64,000 nt of DNA, from assembly GCF_900155865.1 (NCBI RefSeq), contig NZ_LT707006.1:2127685-2191684 (forward strand), read 5' to 3'. Under the pieces are notes generated by a model. The model made no database searches, had not been told where the DNA came from, and worked only from the letters and a program-made list of their open reading frames with translations. The first letter of the stretch is position 1. Each line of letters opens with the position of its first letter. Source of the stretch: Bacteroides bouchesdurhonensis. GTDB taxonomy: Bacteria > Bacteroidota > Bacteroidia > Bacteroidales > Bacteroidaceae. Positions 34,929 to 43,639 of the stretch are shown here, piece by piece. The position numbers were made by a program, and so were the translations under genes.

Positions 34929-35303
34929 TTAGAATGGCAGATCATCTTTCGCATCTCCTGTTGTGAAATCCGGAGTTGCAGATGGTGCCGGAGGAGGAAC
35001 AGGAACTCCCGGTTGCATAGCTGCACCTGCGCTGACGCGTTCAACTTTCCATGCACGGATACTGTTGAACCATCTATCTTGCCATTGACGGGCATCAATA
35101 TCGAATGATACGGTCAATTCTTCGCCCATCTGAATATTGAATTGCTCGATTTTGTCTGCGCCAAATACGTCAAAGCACATTTTACGCGGATATTGGTCAT
35201 GGTTTTCAATTACATACTCTTGTGATTTCCACTCGTTTCCGCTAGTCTTTGAGACCCCACCTCTTGGAGAGAGGATAGCGATAATTTTTCCTGTAAATTC
35301 CAT
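34929..35303 (-). CDS. DUF3127 protein, SSB-like OB fold with SSB-type acidic tail
   Basis: 124 residues from the ATG at 35303 (MEFTGKIIAIL). A longer in-frame start at 35396 lies upstream of a near-consensus -7 box (TAACTTCG, 35327-35334) and is rejected. Residues 1-90 read as an OB fold: GKIIAILSPRGGVSK, NEWKSQEYVIEN, RKMCFDVFGADKIEQF, LTVSFDIDARQW, SIRAWKVERV. This closely parallels single-stranded-DNA-binding protein. A Pro/Ala linker then leads to the end GDAKDDLPF, the acidic-hydrophobic tip by which SSB recruits repair and replication proteins. It diverges from dnaN, so a role in DNA replication or repair is a reasonable inference. Canonical ssb is not in this window. Confidence 0.78.
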   Translation of the reverse strand: MEFTGKIIAILSPRGGVSKTSGNEWKSQEYVIENHDQYPRKMCFDVFGADKIEQFNIQMGEELTVSFDIDARQWQDRWFNSIRAWKVERVSAGAAMQPGVPVPPPAPSATPDFTTGDAKDDLPF

Positions 35304-35409
35304 TGCGATAAATTTAAATTCTGGGGCGAAGTTACGATTTTTTAGTAATATCCGGTACATAAAACTTGTTTTTTCTTTTGTTTTATTGGGCGACATGAAT
35401 CTTTTTTTC

Positions 35410-35417
35410 TAACTTTG
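35410..35417 (+). promoter_or_regulatory. -7 promoter box (TAACTTTG) for dnaN
   Basis: An exact TAnnTTTG match 39-46 bp upstream of the dnaN ATG. It lies back to back with the DUF3127 promoter. Confidence 0.55.
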
Positions 35418-35455
35418 TGCGTTAGAACAATAAAAACTTAAATACACGAAAATAT

Positions 35456-36580
35456 ATGAAATTTATCGTTTCAAGTACTGCTCTTTCCAGCCATTTACAG
35501 GCTATCAGCCGCGTAATTAACTCTAAGAATGCGCTGCCTATTCTCGATTGTTTCCTTTTCCAATTGGAAGATGGAACATTGTCTGTGACTGTTTCTGACA
35601 GTGAGACAACTATGGTAACTACAGTAGAAGTGAATGATAGCGATGCAAACGGATGTTTTGCCGTAGTGGCAAAAACTTTGCTCGACGCTCTGAAAGAAAT
35701 TCCTGAACAGCCGCTGACATTTGAAGTTAATCCGGCTACTTTTGAAATCACAGTGCAGTATCAAAACGGAAAATATAGCCTGATGGGGCAGAACGCGGAT
35801 GAATTCCCGCAATCGGCTACATTGGGAGGTAACGCAGTCCGGGTAGAAATGGAAGCAGATATATTATTGGGGGGTATCAACCGTTCTGTTTTTGCTACAG
35901 CCGACGACGAACTTCGTCCGGTAATGAATGGTATTTATTTCGATATTACAACAGAAGATATTACAATGGTTGCTTCGGATGGTCATAAACTCGTACGTTG
36001 CAAGACATTGGCTGCTAAAGGTAATGAACGTGCTGCTTTCATATTACCGAAGAAACCGGCTACATTGCTCAAAAACCTACTTCCGAAAGAACAGGGTACA
36101 GTCACTATCGAGTTTGATGAACGTAACGCTGTATTTATGCTTGAAGGATACCGTATGGTTTGTCGGTTGATTGAAGGTCGTTATCCGAATTACAATTCGG
36201 TTATTCCTCAAAACAATCCGCATAAAGTAACGGTGGACCGCCAGCAATTGATCGGAGCTTTGCGTCGTGTATCTATTTTCTCTTCGCAGGCAAGTAGCTT
36301 GATCAAGCTGCGTATGCAAGAAAACCAGATTGTGATTTCTGCACAGGATATCGACTTTTCCACTTCTGCAGAAGAGACACAAGTTTGCCAGTATGCAGGA
36401 GCTTCGATGAGTATAGGATTCAAATCTACTTTCCTGATTGATATTTTGAATAATATATCAGCAGAAGAAGTGATTATAGAACTTGCAGATCCGTCACGTG
36501 CCGGAGTTATTATTCCGGTAGAACAAGAAGAGAATGAAGACTTGCTGATGTTGTTGATGCCGATGATGCTAAATGATTAA
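35456..36580 (+). CDS. dnaN: DNA polymerase III sliding clamp, beta subunit
   Basis: 374 residues, three repeated clamp domains of about 120 residues (MKFIVSSTALSSHLQAISRV; RNVFATADDELRPVMNGIY-type second domain; IGALRRVSIFSSQASSLIKL third). It ends LLMLLMPMML, matching the C-terminal LMPM[RM]L of clamps. The protein encircles DNA and tethers polymerases, MutS and others. It begins an operon with an exonuclease gene 5 bp downstream. It is not next to dnaA, unlike many bacteria. Confidence 0.96.
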   Translation: MKFIVSSTALSSHLQAISRVINSKNALPILDCFLFQLEDGTLSVTVSDSETTMVTTVEVNDSDANGCFAVVAKTLLDALKEIPEQPLTFEVNPATFEITVQYQNGKYSLMGQNADEFPQSATLGGNAVRVEMEADILLGGINRSVFATADDELRPVMNGIYFDITTEDITMVASDGHKLVRCKTLAAKGNERAAFILPKKPATLLKNLLPKEQGTVTIEFDERNAVFMLEGYRMVCRLIEGRYPNYNSVIPQNNPHKVTVDRQQLIGALRRVSIFSSQASSLIKLRMQENQIVISAQDIDFSTSAEETQVCQYAGASMSIGFKSTFLIDILNNISAEEVIIELADPSRAGVIIPVEQEENEDLLMLLMPMMLND

Positions 36581-36585
36581 TTAAA

Positions 36586-37365
36586 ATGAAATTAAACCTG
36601 AAAAATCCTATTGTTTTCTTTGATTTAGAGACAACCGGAACTAATATAAATACAGATAGAATTGTTGAAATCTGTTATTTAAAAGTTTATCCTAACGGGA
36701 ATGAAGAATCAAAAACTATGCGTATCAATCCCGAAATGCACATTCCGGAAGCTTCATCTGCCATACATGGTATATTTGATGCCGATGTAGTAGATTGTCC
36801 GACTTTCAAGGAAGTTGCAAAAAATATAGCCAGGGACATTGAAGGGTGTGACTTGGCTGGATTCAATTCCAATCGTTTTGATATTCCGGTACTGGCTGAA
36901 GAATTCCTTCGTGCAGGAGTAGATATCGATATGACTAAGCGCAAATTTGTTGATGTGCAAGTTATATTTCATAAGATGGAGCAACGCACTCTTTCTGCTG
37001 CTTATAAATTTTATTGCGAGCAGAATCTGGAAGATGCACATACTGCCGAAGCCGATACACGTGCCACTTACGAAGTATTAAAAGCGCAACTCGATCGTTA
37101 TTCGGAACTCAAAAATGACATTGCCTTTTTAGCTGACTATTCAAGTTATACTAAGAATGTAGACTTTGCCGGACGAATGGTATATGACGATAACGGAGTT
37201 GAAGTATTTAACTTTGGGAAATATAAAGGTATGTCCGTTGCTGAAGTATTGAGGAAAGATCCTGGATATTACAGTTGGATTTTGAATAGTGATTTCACGT
37301 TGAATACGAAAGCAGTACTAACTAAAATTCGTTTGCGTGAAATGAGTAACCTGATTACAAAATAA
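36586..37365 (+). CDS. DnaQ-like 3'-5' exonuclease (DNA polymerase III epsilon-type)
   Basis: A 259-residue protein. The DEDDh exonuclease domain (about 8-170) has VFFDLETTGTN (Asp, Glu), AGFNSNRFDIPVL (Asp) and AHTAEADTRATYEVL (His, Asp). The C-terminal 60 residues (FNFGKYKGMSVAEVLRKDPG then YYSWIL) match a DUF3820-type domain commonly appended in Bacteroidetes. It probably proofreads or trims single-stranded DNA ends. It lies 5 bp after dnaN, and coaBC overlaps its stop by one base. Confidence 0.9.
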   Translation: MKLNLKNPIVFFDLETTGTNINTDRIVEICYLKVYPNGNEESKTMRINPEMHIPEASSAIHGIFDADVVDCPTFKEVAKNIARDIEGCDLAGFNSNRFDIPVLAEEFLRAGVDIDMTKRKFVDVQVIFHKMEQRTLSAAYKFYCEQNLEDAHTAEADTRATYEVLKAQLDRYSELKNDIAFLADYSSYTKNVDFAGRMVYDDNGVEVFNFGKYKGMSVAEVLRKDPGYYSWILNSDFTLNTKAVLTKIRLREMSNLITK

Positions 37366-38573
37366 TGTTGAAAGGAAAAAAAATAGTTCTTGGAATTACC
37401 GGTAGCATCGCGGCTTACAAAGCCTGTTATATTATTCGTGGATTGATAAAGTGTGGAGCAGAAGTACAAGTTGTTATCACTCCGGCGGGAAAAGAATTTA
37501 TTACGCCTATTACTCTTTCGGCACTGACCGGCAAACCTGTTATTAGTGAGTTTTTTGCTCAACGGGATGGTACTTGGAATAGCCATGTTGATCTGGGATT
37601 ATGGGCGGATGCTATGTTGATTGCTCCTGCCACAGCTTCCACTATTGGGAAAATGGCTAATGGGATAGCAGATAACATGCTGATCACCACTTATCTTTCA
37701 GCAAAAGCTCCGGTATTTGTAGCTCCGGCTATGGATCTTGATATGTATGCCCATCCTTCTACTCAAAAGAATTTGGATATATTGCGTTCCTATGGTAATC
37801 ATATCATCGAACCGGCGACAGGTGAACTTGCCAGTCATTTGGTAGGTAAAGGACGTATGGAGGAGCCGGAAAATATCGTTCGTATATTGGATGAATTCTT
37901 CTCTACAAATTCGGATTTACAGGGAAAGAAAATCATGATAACAGCTGGGCCTACTTATGAAAAGATTGATCCGGTTCGTTTTATTGGCAATTATTCTTCG
38001 GGAAAAATGGGATTTGCTCTGGCAGAAGAATGTGCCCGGCGTGGAGCAAAAGTAACATTGATTGCCGGACCTGTTCAGTTGAAAACGCAGCATTCAAATA
38101 TTCATCGTATTGATGTAGAATCAGCTCAGGAAATGTTTGTGGCTGCACAAATGTATTATCCGGATTCTGATGCAGGAATTCTTTGTGCGGCAGTAGCTGA
38201 TTTCCGTCCGGAGACAGTAGCCGATAAGAAGATCAAGCGGGAAAAAGATGAAGGACTGACTTTACAGCTTCGGGCTACACAAGACATTGCAGCTAATTTA
38301 GGATCACTCAAGCAAAAGGGGCAGTTATTAATAGGGTTTGCTCTCGAAACCAACAACGAGCAACAGAATGCCGAAGGTAAGCTCGAACGTAAGAATTTTG
38401 ACTTTATAGTCTTGAATTCTCTTAACGATGCGGGAGCGGGTTTTCGTCATGATACAAATAAAATTAGTATCATTGATCGGAAAGGTCGTACCGATTATCC
38501 GTTGAAACCTAAAACAGAGGTTGCACAGGATATCGTCGATCGTTTAGTGTTATCACTGTCTCCAAATTCATAA
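37365..38573 (+). CDS. coaBC: Bifunctional phosphopantothenoylcysteine decarboxylase / phosphopantothenate-cysteine ligase
   Basis: A 402-residue fusion. The N-terminal flavoprotein CoaC (about 1-185) has GITGSIAAYKACYIIRGL, catalytic His in NSHVDLGLWADAM and FMN loop PAMDLDMYAHP. The C-terminal CoaB has ITAGPTYEKIDPVRFIGNYS followed by SGKMG, ARRGAKVTLIAGP and AAVADFRP. It makes 4'-phosphopantetheine from phosphopantothenate, cysteine and CTP for coenzyme A. It overlaps the exonuclease stop (TAATG). Linkage with recN is also common in other phyla. Confidence 0.96.
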   Translation: MLKGKKIVLGITGSIAAYKACYIIRGLIKCGAEVQVVITPAGKEFITPITLSALTGKPVISEFFAQRDGTWNSHVDLGLWADAMLIAPATASTIGKMANGIADNMLITTYLSAKAPVFVAPAMDLDMYAHPSTQKNLDILRSYGNHIIEPATGELASHLVGKGRMEEPENIVRILDEFFSTNSDLQGKKIMITAGPTYEKIDPVRFIGNYSSGKMGFALAEECARRGAKVTLIAGPVQLKTQHSNIHRIDVESAQEMFVAAQMYYPDSDAGILCAAVADFRPETVADKKIKREKDEGLTLQLRATQDIAANLGSLKQKGQLLIGFALETNNEQQNAEGKLERKNFDFIVLNSLNDAGAGFRHDTNKISIIDRKGRTDYPLKPKTEVAQDIVDRLVLSLSPNS

Positions 38574-38597
38574 ATTACAATTCATAATTCGAAGAAA

Positions 38598-40259
38598 GTG
38601 TTACGTTCATTATACATTCAGAATTACGCGTTAATAGAAAAACTGGATATCAGTTTTGAAACAGGGTTCTCCGTTATTACGGGTGAGACGGGAGCTGGCA
38701 AATCAATTATCTTGGGAGCTATCGGTCTGCTGCTTGGTCAGCGTGCCGATGTGAAAGCCATTCGCCAAGGAGCTTCAAAATGCATAATAGAAGCACGTTT
38801 TGACATTTCTGCTTATAATATGCGTCCGTTTTTTGAAGAAAATGAACTTGAATATGATACAGAGTGCATACTTCGGCGTGAAGTGCAGTCGTCCGGAAAG
38901 AGCCGTGCTTTTATCAACGATACGCCTGCTTCCTTGGTTCAAGTGAAGGAGTTAGGTGAACAGCTGATTGATGTTCATTCACAACATCAGAATCTGTTAC
39001 TTAACAAAGAAGGTTTCCAATTAAATGTACTTGATATTCTTGCGCATAATGATGTAGCATTGGAGGAGTACTGCTCATTATACAATGAATGGCGTCAGAC
39101 AGAACGTGGATTGTCAGAATTAGTGGCATTGGCAGAGCAGAGCAGGGCGGATGAAGATTATATTCGTTTCCAATTGGAGCAATTGGAAGAAGCCAATTTA
39201 TCCGAAGGTGAACAGGAAGAGTTAGAGCAAGAAGCGGAGACATTGAGTCATGCTGAAGAAATTAAAGCTGGATTATACCGAGTCGAGCAAGCTTTTGCAT
39301 CTGATGAGGGTGGGTTGCTTTCTTATCTGAAAGATAGTCTGAACACGCTGAATACTCTTCAAAAAGTGTATCAGCCAGCCGGAGAACTAGCTCAACGAGT
39401 AGAAAGCACATACATTGAATTAAAGGATATATCGCAGGAAGTTTCTTCACAAGGAGAATCTGTGGAATTTAATCCTGCCAGATTGGACGAAGTAAACGAT
39501 CGCTTGAATCTGATCTATTCATTGCAACAGAAGCACCGGGTACAGACTGTAGGAGAATTAATCACTTTGACAAATGAATATCGGGATAAACTCTCCGCAA
39601 TCACTTCCTATGACGAACGAATTGCCGAATTGACCATACGTAAGGAAGCACAGTTTAAAAAGGTGAAAAAGCAGGCCGAAGTACTGACTAAGGCACGTGC
39701 TACTGCTGCTCGTGAAGTGGAAAAGCAACTTGCTGCCCGCCTGATTCCATTGGGAATGCCCAATGTCCGCTTTCAAGTGGAAATGGGATTGAAGAAAGAA
39801 CCCGGAATGCAAGGAGAGGACACGGTCAATTTCTTGTTTTCCGCTAATAAGAATGGAATGTTGCAAAGTATTTCGTCGGTAGCTTCAGGAGGTGAAATAG
39901 CTCGTGTCATGCTTTCGATAAAAGCAATGATTGCCGGGGCGGTGAAACTTCCTACTATTGTATTTGATGAGATAGATACCGGGGTTTCCGGTGAGATTGC
40001 CGATCGTATGGCAGACATGATGCAGGAAATGGGAGATTCTAACCGGCAGGTTATCAGCATAACTCACTTGCCGCAAATTGCTGCTCGGGGTCGTGCTCAT
40101 TATAAAGTATATAAGAAAGACAGCGATACGGAGACAAACAGTCATATCCGTCGTTTGACTAATGAAGAAAGGGTAGAAGAGATTGCTCATATGCTGAGTG
40201 GTGCTACGTTGACAGAAGCAGCACTAAGTAATGCTAAATCCCTTCTGACACGCAATTAA
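38598..40259 (+). CDS. recN: DNA repair protein RecN
   Basis: A 553-residue SMC-like ATPase starting with GTG at 38598. Walker A is TGETGAGKSIILGAIGLL at the N-terminus. Long coiled-coil arms span about 155-375 (Glu-, Gln- and Lys-rich). The ABC signature SVASGGEIARVML and Walker B IVFDEIDTGVSGEIADRM are C-terminal. It acts early in double-strand-break repair, together with RecA and SSB. The GTG start restores the invariant family beginning (LRSLYIQNYALIE). Confidence 0.96.
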   Translation: MLRSLYIQNYALIEKLDISFETGFSVITGETGAGKSIILGAIGLLLGQRADVKAIRQGASKCIIEARFDISAYNMRPFFEENELEYDTECILRREVQSSGKSRAFINDTPASLVQVKELGEQLIDVHSQHQNLLLNKEGFQLNVLDILAHNDVALEEYCSLYNEWRQTERGLSELVALAEQSRADEDYIRFQLEQLEEANLSEGEQEELEQEAETLSHAEEIKAGLYRVEQAFASDEGGLLSYLKDSLNTLNTLQKVYQPAGELAQRVESTYIELKDISQEVSSQGESVEFNPARLDEVNDRLNLIYSLQQKHRVQTVGELITLTNEYRDKLSAITSYDERIAELTIRKEAQFKKVKKQAEVLTKARATAAREVEKQLAARLIPLGMPNVRFQVEMGLKKEPGMQGEDTVNFLFSANKNGMLQSISSVASGGEIARVMLSIKAMIAGAVKLPTIVFDEIDTGVSGEIADRMADMMQEMGDSNRQVISITHLPQIAARGRAHYKVYKKDSDTETNSHIRRLTNEERVEEIAHMLSGATLTEAALSNAKSLLTRN

Positions 40260-40300
40260 AAATAGAAATAACCAAGATAAATAATAAGTAAATAGATAGC

Positions 40301-41044
40301 ATGCTCGATAAAAGTGAAATGATTTTCGGTGTTCGTGCCGTGATAGAAGCTATTCAGGCGGGGAAAGAGATCGATAAGATTCTGGTAAAGAAAGATATTC
40401 AAAGCGATCTTTCCAAGGAACTTTTTGCAGCCTTGAAAGGGACGTTGATACCTGTACAACGTGTACCGGTGGAACGTATCAATCGTATTACCCGTAAGAA
40501 CCATCAGGGAGTAATCGCTTTCATTTCTTCCGTAACCTATCAGAAAACCGAAGATTTGGTTCCGTTCTTGTTCGAACAAGGAAAAAATCCTTTTTTCGTG
40601 ATGCTGGACGGTGTGACTGATGTTCGTAATTTTGGTGCGATTGCCCGTACTTGTGAATGCGCTGCCGTTGATGCAGTAATTATTCCGGCACGGGGCAGTG
40701 TATCAGTGAATGCCGATGCGATGAAGACATCGGCAGGGGCGTTGCATACTTTACCTGTTTGTCGCGAACAGAGTCTCCGGAACACTTTACAATATCTGAA
40801 AGATAGTGGATTTCGTATTATAGCAGCCACTGAAAAAGGTGATTATGATTATTCGAAAGCTAGCTACACAGGTCCTCTTTGCATCATCATGGGTGCGGAA
40901 GATACAGGAGTCTCATATGATAACCTGGCACTTTGCGACGAATGGGTAAAAATTCCAATGTTAGGAACGATCGAATCACTGAATGTTTCCGTAGCTGCCG
41001 GAATACTTATATATGAAGCTGTAAAACAAAGAAATAACGACTGA
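40301..41044 (+). CDS. rlmB: 23S rRNA (guanosine-2'-O-)-methyltransferase, TrmH/RlmB family
   Basis: A 247-residue SpoU-family enzyme. An N-terminal L30e-like substrate domain (MIFGVRAVIEAIQAGKEIDK) is followed by the trefoil-knot SPOUT domain with motifs GVTDVRNFGAIARTCECAA, IMGAEDTGVS and VKIPMLGTIESLNVSVAAGI. It methylates a ribose in 23S rRNA using S-adenosylmethionine; the exact nucleotide is assigned by family only. It sits between recN and the pseudoprotease gene (1 bp downstream). Confidence 0.92.
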   Translation: MLDKSEMIFGVRAVIEAIQAGKEIDKILVKKDIQSDLSKELFAALKGTLIPVQRVPVERINRITRKNHQGVIAFISSVTYQKTEDLVPFLFEQGKNPFFVMLDGVTDVRNFGAIARTCECAAVDAVIIPARGSVSVNADAMKTSAGALHTLPVCREQSLRNTLQYLKDSGFRIIAATEKGDYDYSKASYTGPLCIIMGAEDTGVSYDNLALCDEWVKIPMLGTIESLNVSVAAGILIYEAVKQRNND

Positions 41045-41045
41045 T

Positions 41046-42755
41046 ATGAAGAAGATTTTAATCCTACCTTTAGTGTTCGTTTGCCTGATTCAGGGAAGCA
41101 TGGCGCAAGTAACTCCGAAATGGGTAGAGAAGGCGAAACGTGCAGTCTTTTCTATAGTGACATACGACAAGAATGATAAGATGCTAAATACCGGAAATGG
41201 ATTTTTTGTATCCGAAGATGGATTGGCTCTTTCAGATTATACCCTTTTTAAAGGGGCTCAACGTGCAGTGATCATTACTCCGGATGGAAAAGAAATGCCG
41301 GTAAATGTTATTTTGGGGGCTAATGATATGTACGATGTTATTAAATTCCGTGTTGCAATCACTGAGAAAAAAGTTCCCGCATTGACAGTGGCTACTACTG
41401 TTCCGGCAGTCGAATCTGCTGCATGGATGTTGCCTTATTCTACGCAGAAGAGCATAGCTTGTGAATCCGGTAAAGTAAAAGATGTATCTAAAATAGCGGG
41501 TGAATACCATTATTATAAATTGGGTATGCCGATGAAGGATAAAATGGTAAGTTGTCCGGTGATGAATTCGGAAGGGCAGGTCTTCGGAATATCGCAGAAG
41601 TCTTCCAGTGCTGATTCTGTGAATACTTGTTATGCTGTGGGAGTAGGATTTGCTATGTCTCAGAAGATGAGTGCTCTTTCATTGGGAGATGCGACTTTGA
41701 AGAGTATTGGTATTCGAAAAGGGCTTCCTGAGGAGGAAGAACAAGCATTAGTTTATCTCTATATGACTGCGACTCAATTGCCTGGAGAAGAATACTTAAA
41801 AGTATTGGATGAATTCATCACACAGTTCCCTAACAATACTGAAGGTTATTATCGTCGGGCCGGTTATAATATAGCCAATGCCAAAGGTGATGAAACGATG
41901 CTTGATAAAGCGGCAGCTGACTTAGAGCAAGCGTTGAAGATTGCTCAGAAAAAGGAAGATGCCTATTATAGCATTGCCAAAATTATGTATGCCTATCAGC
42001 TAGAAAAGCCTGAAAAGACTTATAAGGATTGGACTTACGATACTGCATTGGCTAATGTCCGTAAAGCAATAGAATTAGATCCTCAACCTGTGTATACGCA
42101 GTTGGAAGGTGATATTCTTTTTGCTAAACAAGACTATGCCGGTGCGTTGGCTAGCTATGAAAAAGTAAATGCCAGCAATCTTGCTTCACCTGCTACATAT
42201 TATAATGCTGCTAAAACAAAAGAGTTAATGAAAGCTGACCCGAAAGAAGTCTTGGCGTTAATGGATAGTTGTGTTACCCGTTGCCCTAAACCACTTACCG
42301 CTGACTATGCTCCTTATGTTTTGGAACGTGCTCAAATGAATATGAATGCGGAGGAACCCAGAAAGGCACTTTTGGATTATGATGAGTATTTTAAGGCAGT
42401 GAATGGTAATGTTAATGATGTTTTCTATTATTATCGTGAACAGGCAGCTTTGAAGTCCCGCCAATACCAACGTGCATTGGACGATATTGCCAAAGCAATT
42501 GAACTGAGTCCGAAAGACTTAAATTATCAAACTGAACATGCTGTGGTTAATCTGCGTGTGGGGCGTTATGATGAAGCAATACAGATATTAGATAAGGTCA
42601 TAAATGAAGATCCCAAATATGGAGAAGCATATCGTTTGCGTGGACTTTGTAAGGCACAATTGAAAAAGACTGATGATGCTTGTATCGATTTTAAGAAAGC
42701 AAAAGAGCTAGGCGATCAGAATGTCGATACACTTATCGAAAAATATTGTAAATAG
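41046..42755 (+). CDS. Secreted TPR protein with a degenerate trypsin-like (S1) domain
   Basis: A 569-residue protein with a signal peptide (about 1-20, GSMAQ). Residues 25-215 follow the chymotrypsin/HtrA fold (GNGFFVSEDGLALSDYTLF, DMYDVIKFRVAI). The histidine position lacks His (SDYTLF instead of TNxHV), and the usual GNSGGP is VSCPVMNSEG, so the nucleophile is gone. Residues 225-569 are TPR-like repeats (YYRRAGYNIANAKG, ALDDIAKAIELSPKDLNYQT, AYRLRGLCKAQLKKTDDAC). It is most likely a periplasmic scaffold or binding protein. It ends the dnaN operon, with a strong terminator after it. Confidence 0.78.
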   Translation: MKKILILPLVFVCLIQGSMAQVTPKWVEKAKRAVFSIVTYDKNDKMLNTGNGFFVSEDGLALSDYTLFKGAQRAVIITPDGKEMPVNVILGANDMYDVIKFRVAITEKKVPALTVATTVPAVESAAWMLPYSTQKSIACESGKVKDVSKIAGEYHYYKLGMPMKDKMVSCPVMNSEGQVFGISQKSSSADSVNTCYAVGVGFAMSQKMSALSLGDATLKSIGIRKGLPEEEEQALVYLYMTATQLPGEEYLKVLDEFITQFPNNTEGYYRRAGYNIANAKGDETMLDKAAADLEQALKIAQKKEDAYYSIAKIMYAYQLEKPEKTYKDWTYDTALANVRKAIELDPQPVYTQLEGDILFAKQDYAGALASYEKVNASNLASPATYYNAAKTKELMKADPKEVLALMDSCVTRCPKPLTADYAPYVLERAQMNMNAEEPRKALLDYDEYFKAVNGNVNDVFYYYREQAALKSRQYQRALDDIAKAIELSPKDLNYQTEHAVVNLRVGRYDEAIQILDKVINEDPKYGEAYRLRGLCKAQLKKTDDACIDFKKAKELGDQNVDTLIEKYCK

Positions 42756-42780
42756 CCGGAATATATTTGCATAATAGATT

Positions 42781-42815
42781 GAGCCCCTACTAGCTGGAAA
42801 AGTTAGTAGGGGCTC
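42781..42815 (+). terminator. Strong terminator of the dnaN-recN operon
   Basis: GAGCCCCTACTAGCT pairs with AGTTAGTAGGGGCTC across 42781-42815 with one G-T pair. The GC-rich core is followed by CTCATTT. Confidence 0.75.
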
Positions 42816-43103
42816 TCATTTAGGGGGAACTCATAACTCTTTCTCTCTCTCCTCATTCTCCCCATTCATAAAGTTCAGGTTTTAGGTCTTAATATGATAA
42901 ATAGGTCTGATTTCTTATTCCTTTTATAGATTAAATGCAGAAAAACTTCAGATACTGCATCGCATACAACTTTTTTTTTCAGGTTTGCTGTTTCATACAC
43001 ATACGATTTTACGCTTTAAATGACTAGCTTATTTTTATATAATGAATACCGGATTATTTATAGGAGGTACAATGACATACATAGACGTAGCGAAGGAAAA
43101 TAA

Positions 43104-43184
43104 AAACATTGGGAAGTTTGTCTTCAATCTTCCCAATGTTTGAATTCAATCATTGAAAAGTTTTTTTTTAACTTCCCAATGTTT
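43104..43184. repeat. Three-part repeat able to form two alternative hairpins
   Basis: AAACATTGGGAAG at 43104-43116 is the exact reverse complement of CTTCCCAATGTTT, which occurs twice, at 43129-43141 and 43172-43184. The first arm can pair with either partner. The second arm is preceded by a T-rich tract. This is attenuator-like geometry, but no downstream regulated gene is evident. Confidence 0.6.
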
Positions 43185-43478
43185 TTCTAGTGTGTTCAAA
43201 ACGACAAAACGACAAAAACGACATATGACGCTATTTGCCATTCGCTTTCTATATAAAATATGATATATGTATTTGATTATCATAGTATTAAGTGGCTTAT
43301 GTAACCTGTTTATTTTGCGAGAAACTAATCCGTAATTTACGTCGGCTTTGATAGCGTTATTGGTAGTAGATGTATCATAAATTTGATTGATAAATATTCT
43401 TCTTATATCAGGATATTTAGGTAAGTGCCTTTCTGCCCAAGCGGTGATGACAGTATGGAAATGAATAGTGTATTGTTT
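43146..43478 (-). pseudogene. Open reading frame without start codon, possible gene remnant
   Basis: A minus-strand frame of 110 codons between stops, with no ATG, GTG or TTG in its first half. The first 60 residues look protein-like (TVITAWAERHLPKYPDIRRI, then FINQIYDTSTTNNAIKADVN). The last 40 residues run through the left inverted-repeat arm and look random. I do not recognise the family. Either it is a 5'-truncated gene fragment, or a chance open frame in AT-rich DNA. Confidence 0.3.
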
Positions 43479-43639
43479 TCAAGGATATATCACTTTGGAA
43501 AATTAGGAGGATTTTTTTACATGCTTTGTGGAAAATTAGGGGGCTTTTTCGATATTCTTTGCCTTGCTAATATTTTTTGTCTGCTTCCTTCTCTCTCGGA
43601 ATAACGTCATATGTCGTTTTTGTCGTTTTGTCGTTTTGA
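43196..43639. repeat. 444-bp unit bounded by perfect 35-bp inverted repeats
   Basis: The left arm 43196-43230 (TCAAAACGACAAAACGAC..., ending ATATGACG) is the exact reverse complement of the right arm 43605-43639. Within each arm the heptamer-like AAACGAC recurs three times. Inside, TGGAAAATTAGGRGG occurs twice in direct repeat, 33 bp apart (43496 and 43529). No transposase is encoded. It could be a MITE-like non-autonomous element, or paired binding sites left from an accessory element. No target-site duplication is obvious at the arm ends. Confidence 0.75.

Noticed and set aside
34929..35396. Longer DUF3127 start at 35396
   Set aside because: The extra 31 residues have no counterpart in the OB fold and lie upstream of the likely transcription start; ATG at 35303 fits the family.
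43042..43143. Resemblance of the short frame (TYIDVAKENKN) to the start of IS110-type transposases
   Set aside because: Only a few residues match (IDVAK), the downstream DEDD domain is absent, and the pattern is too short to support an insertion sequence.
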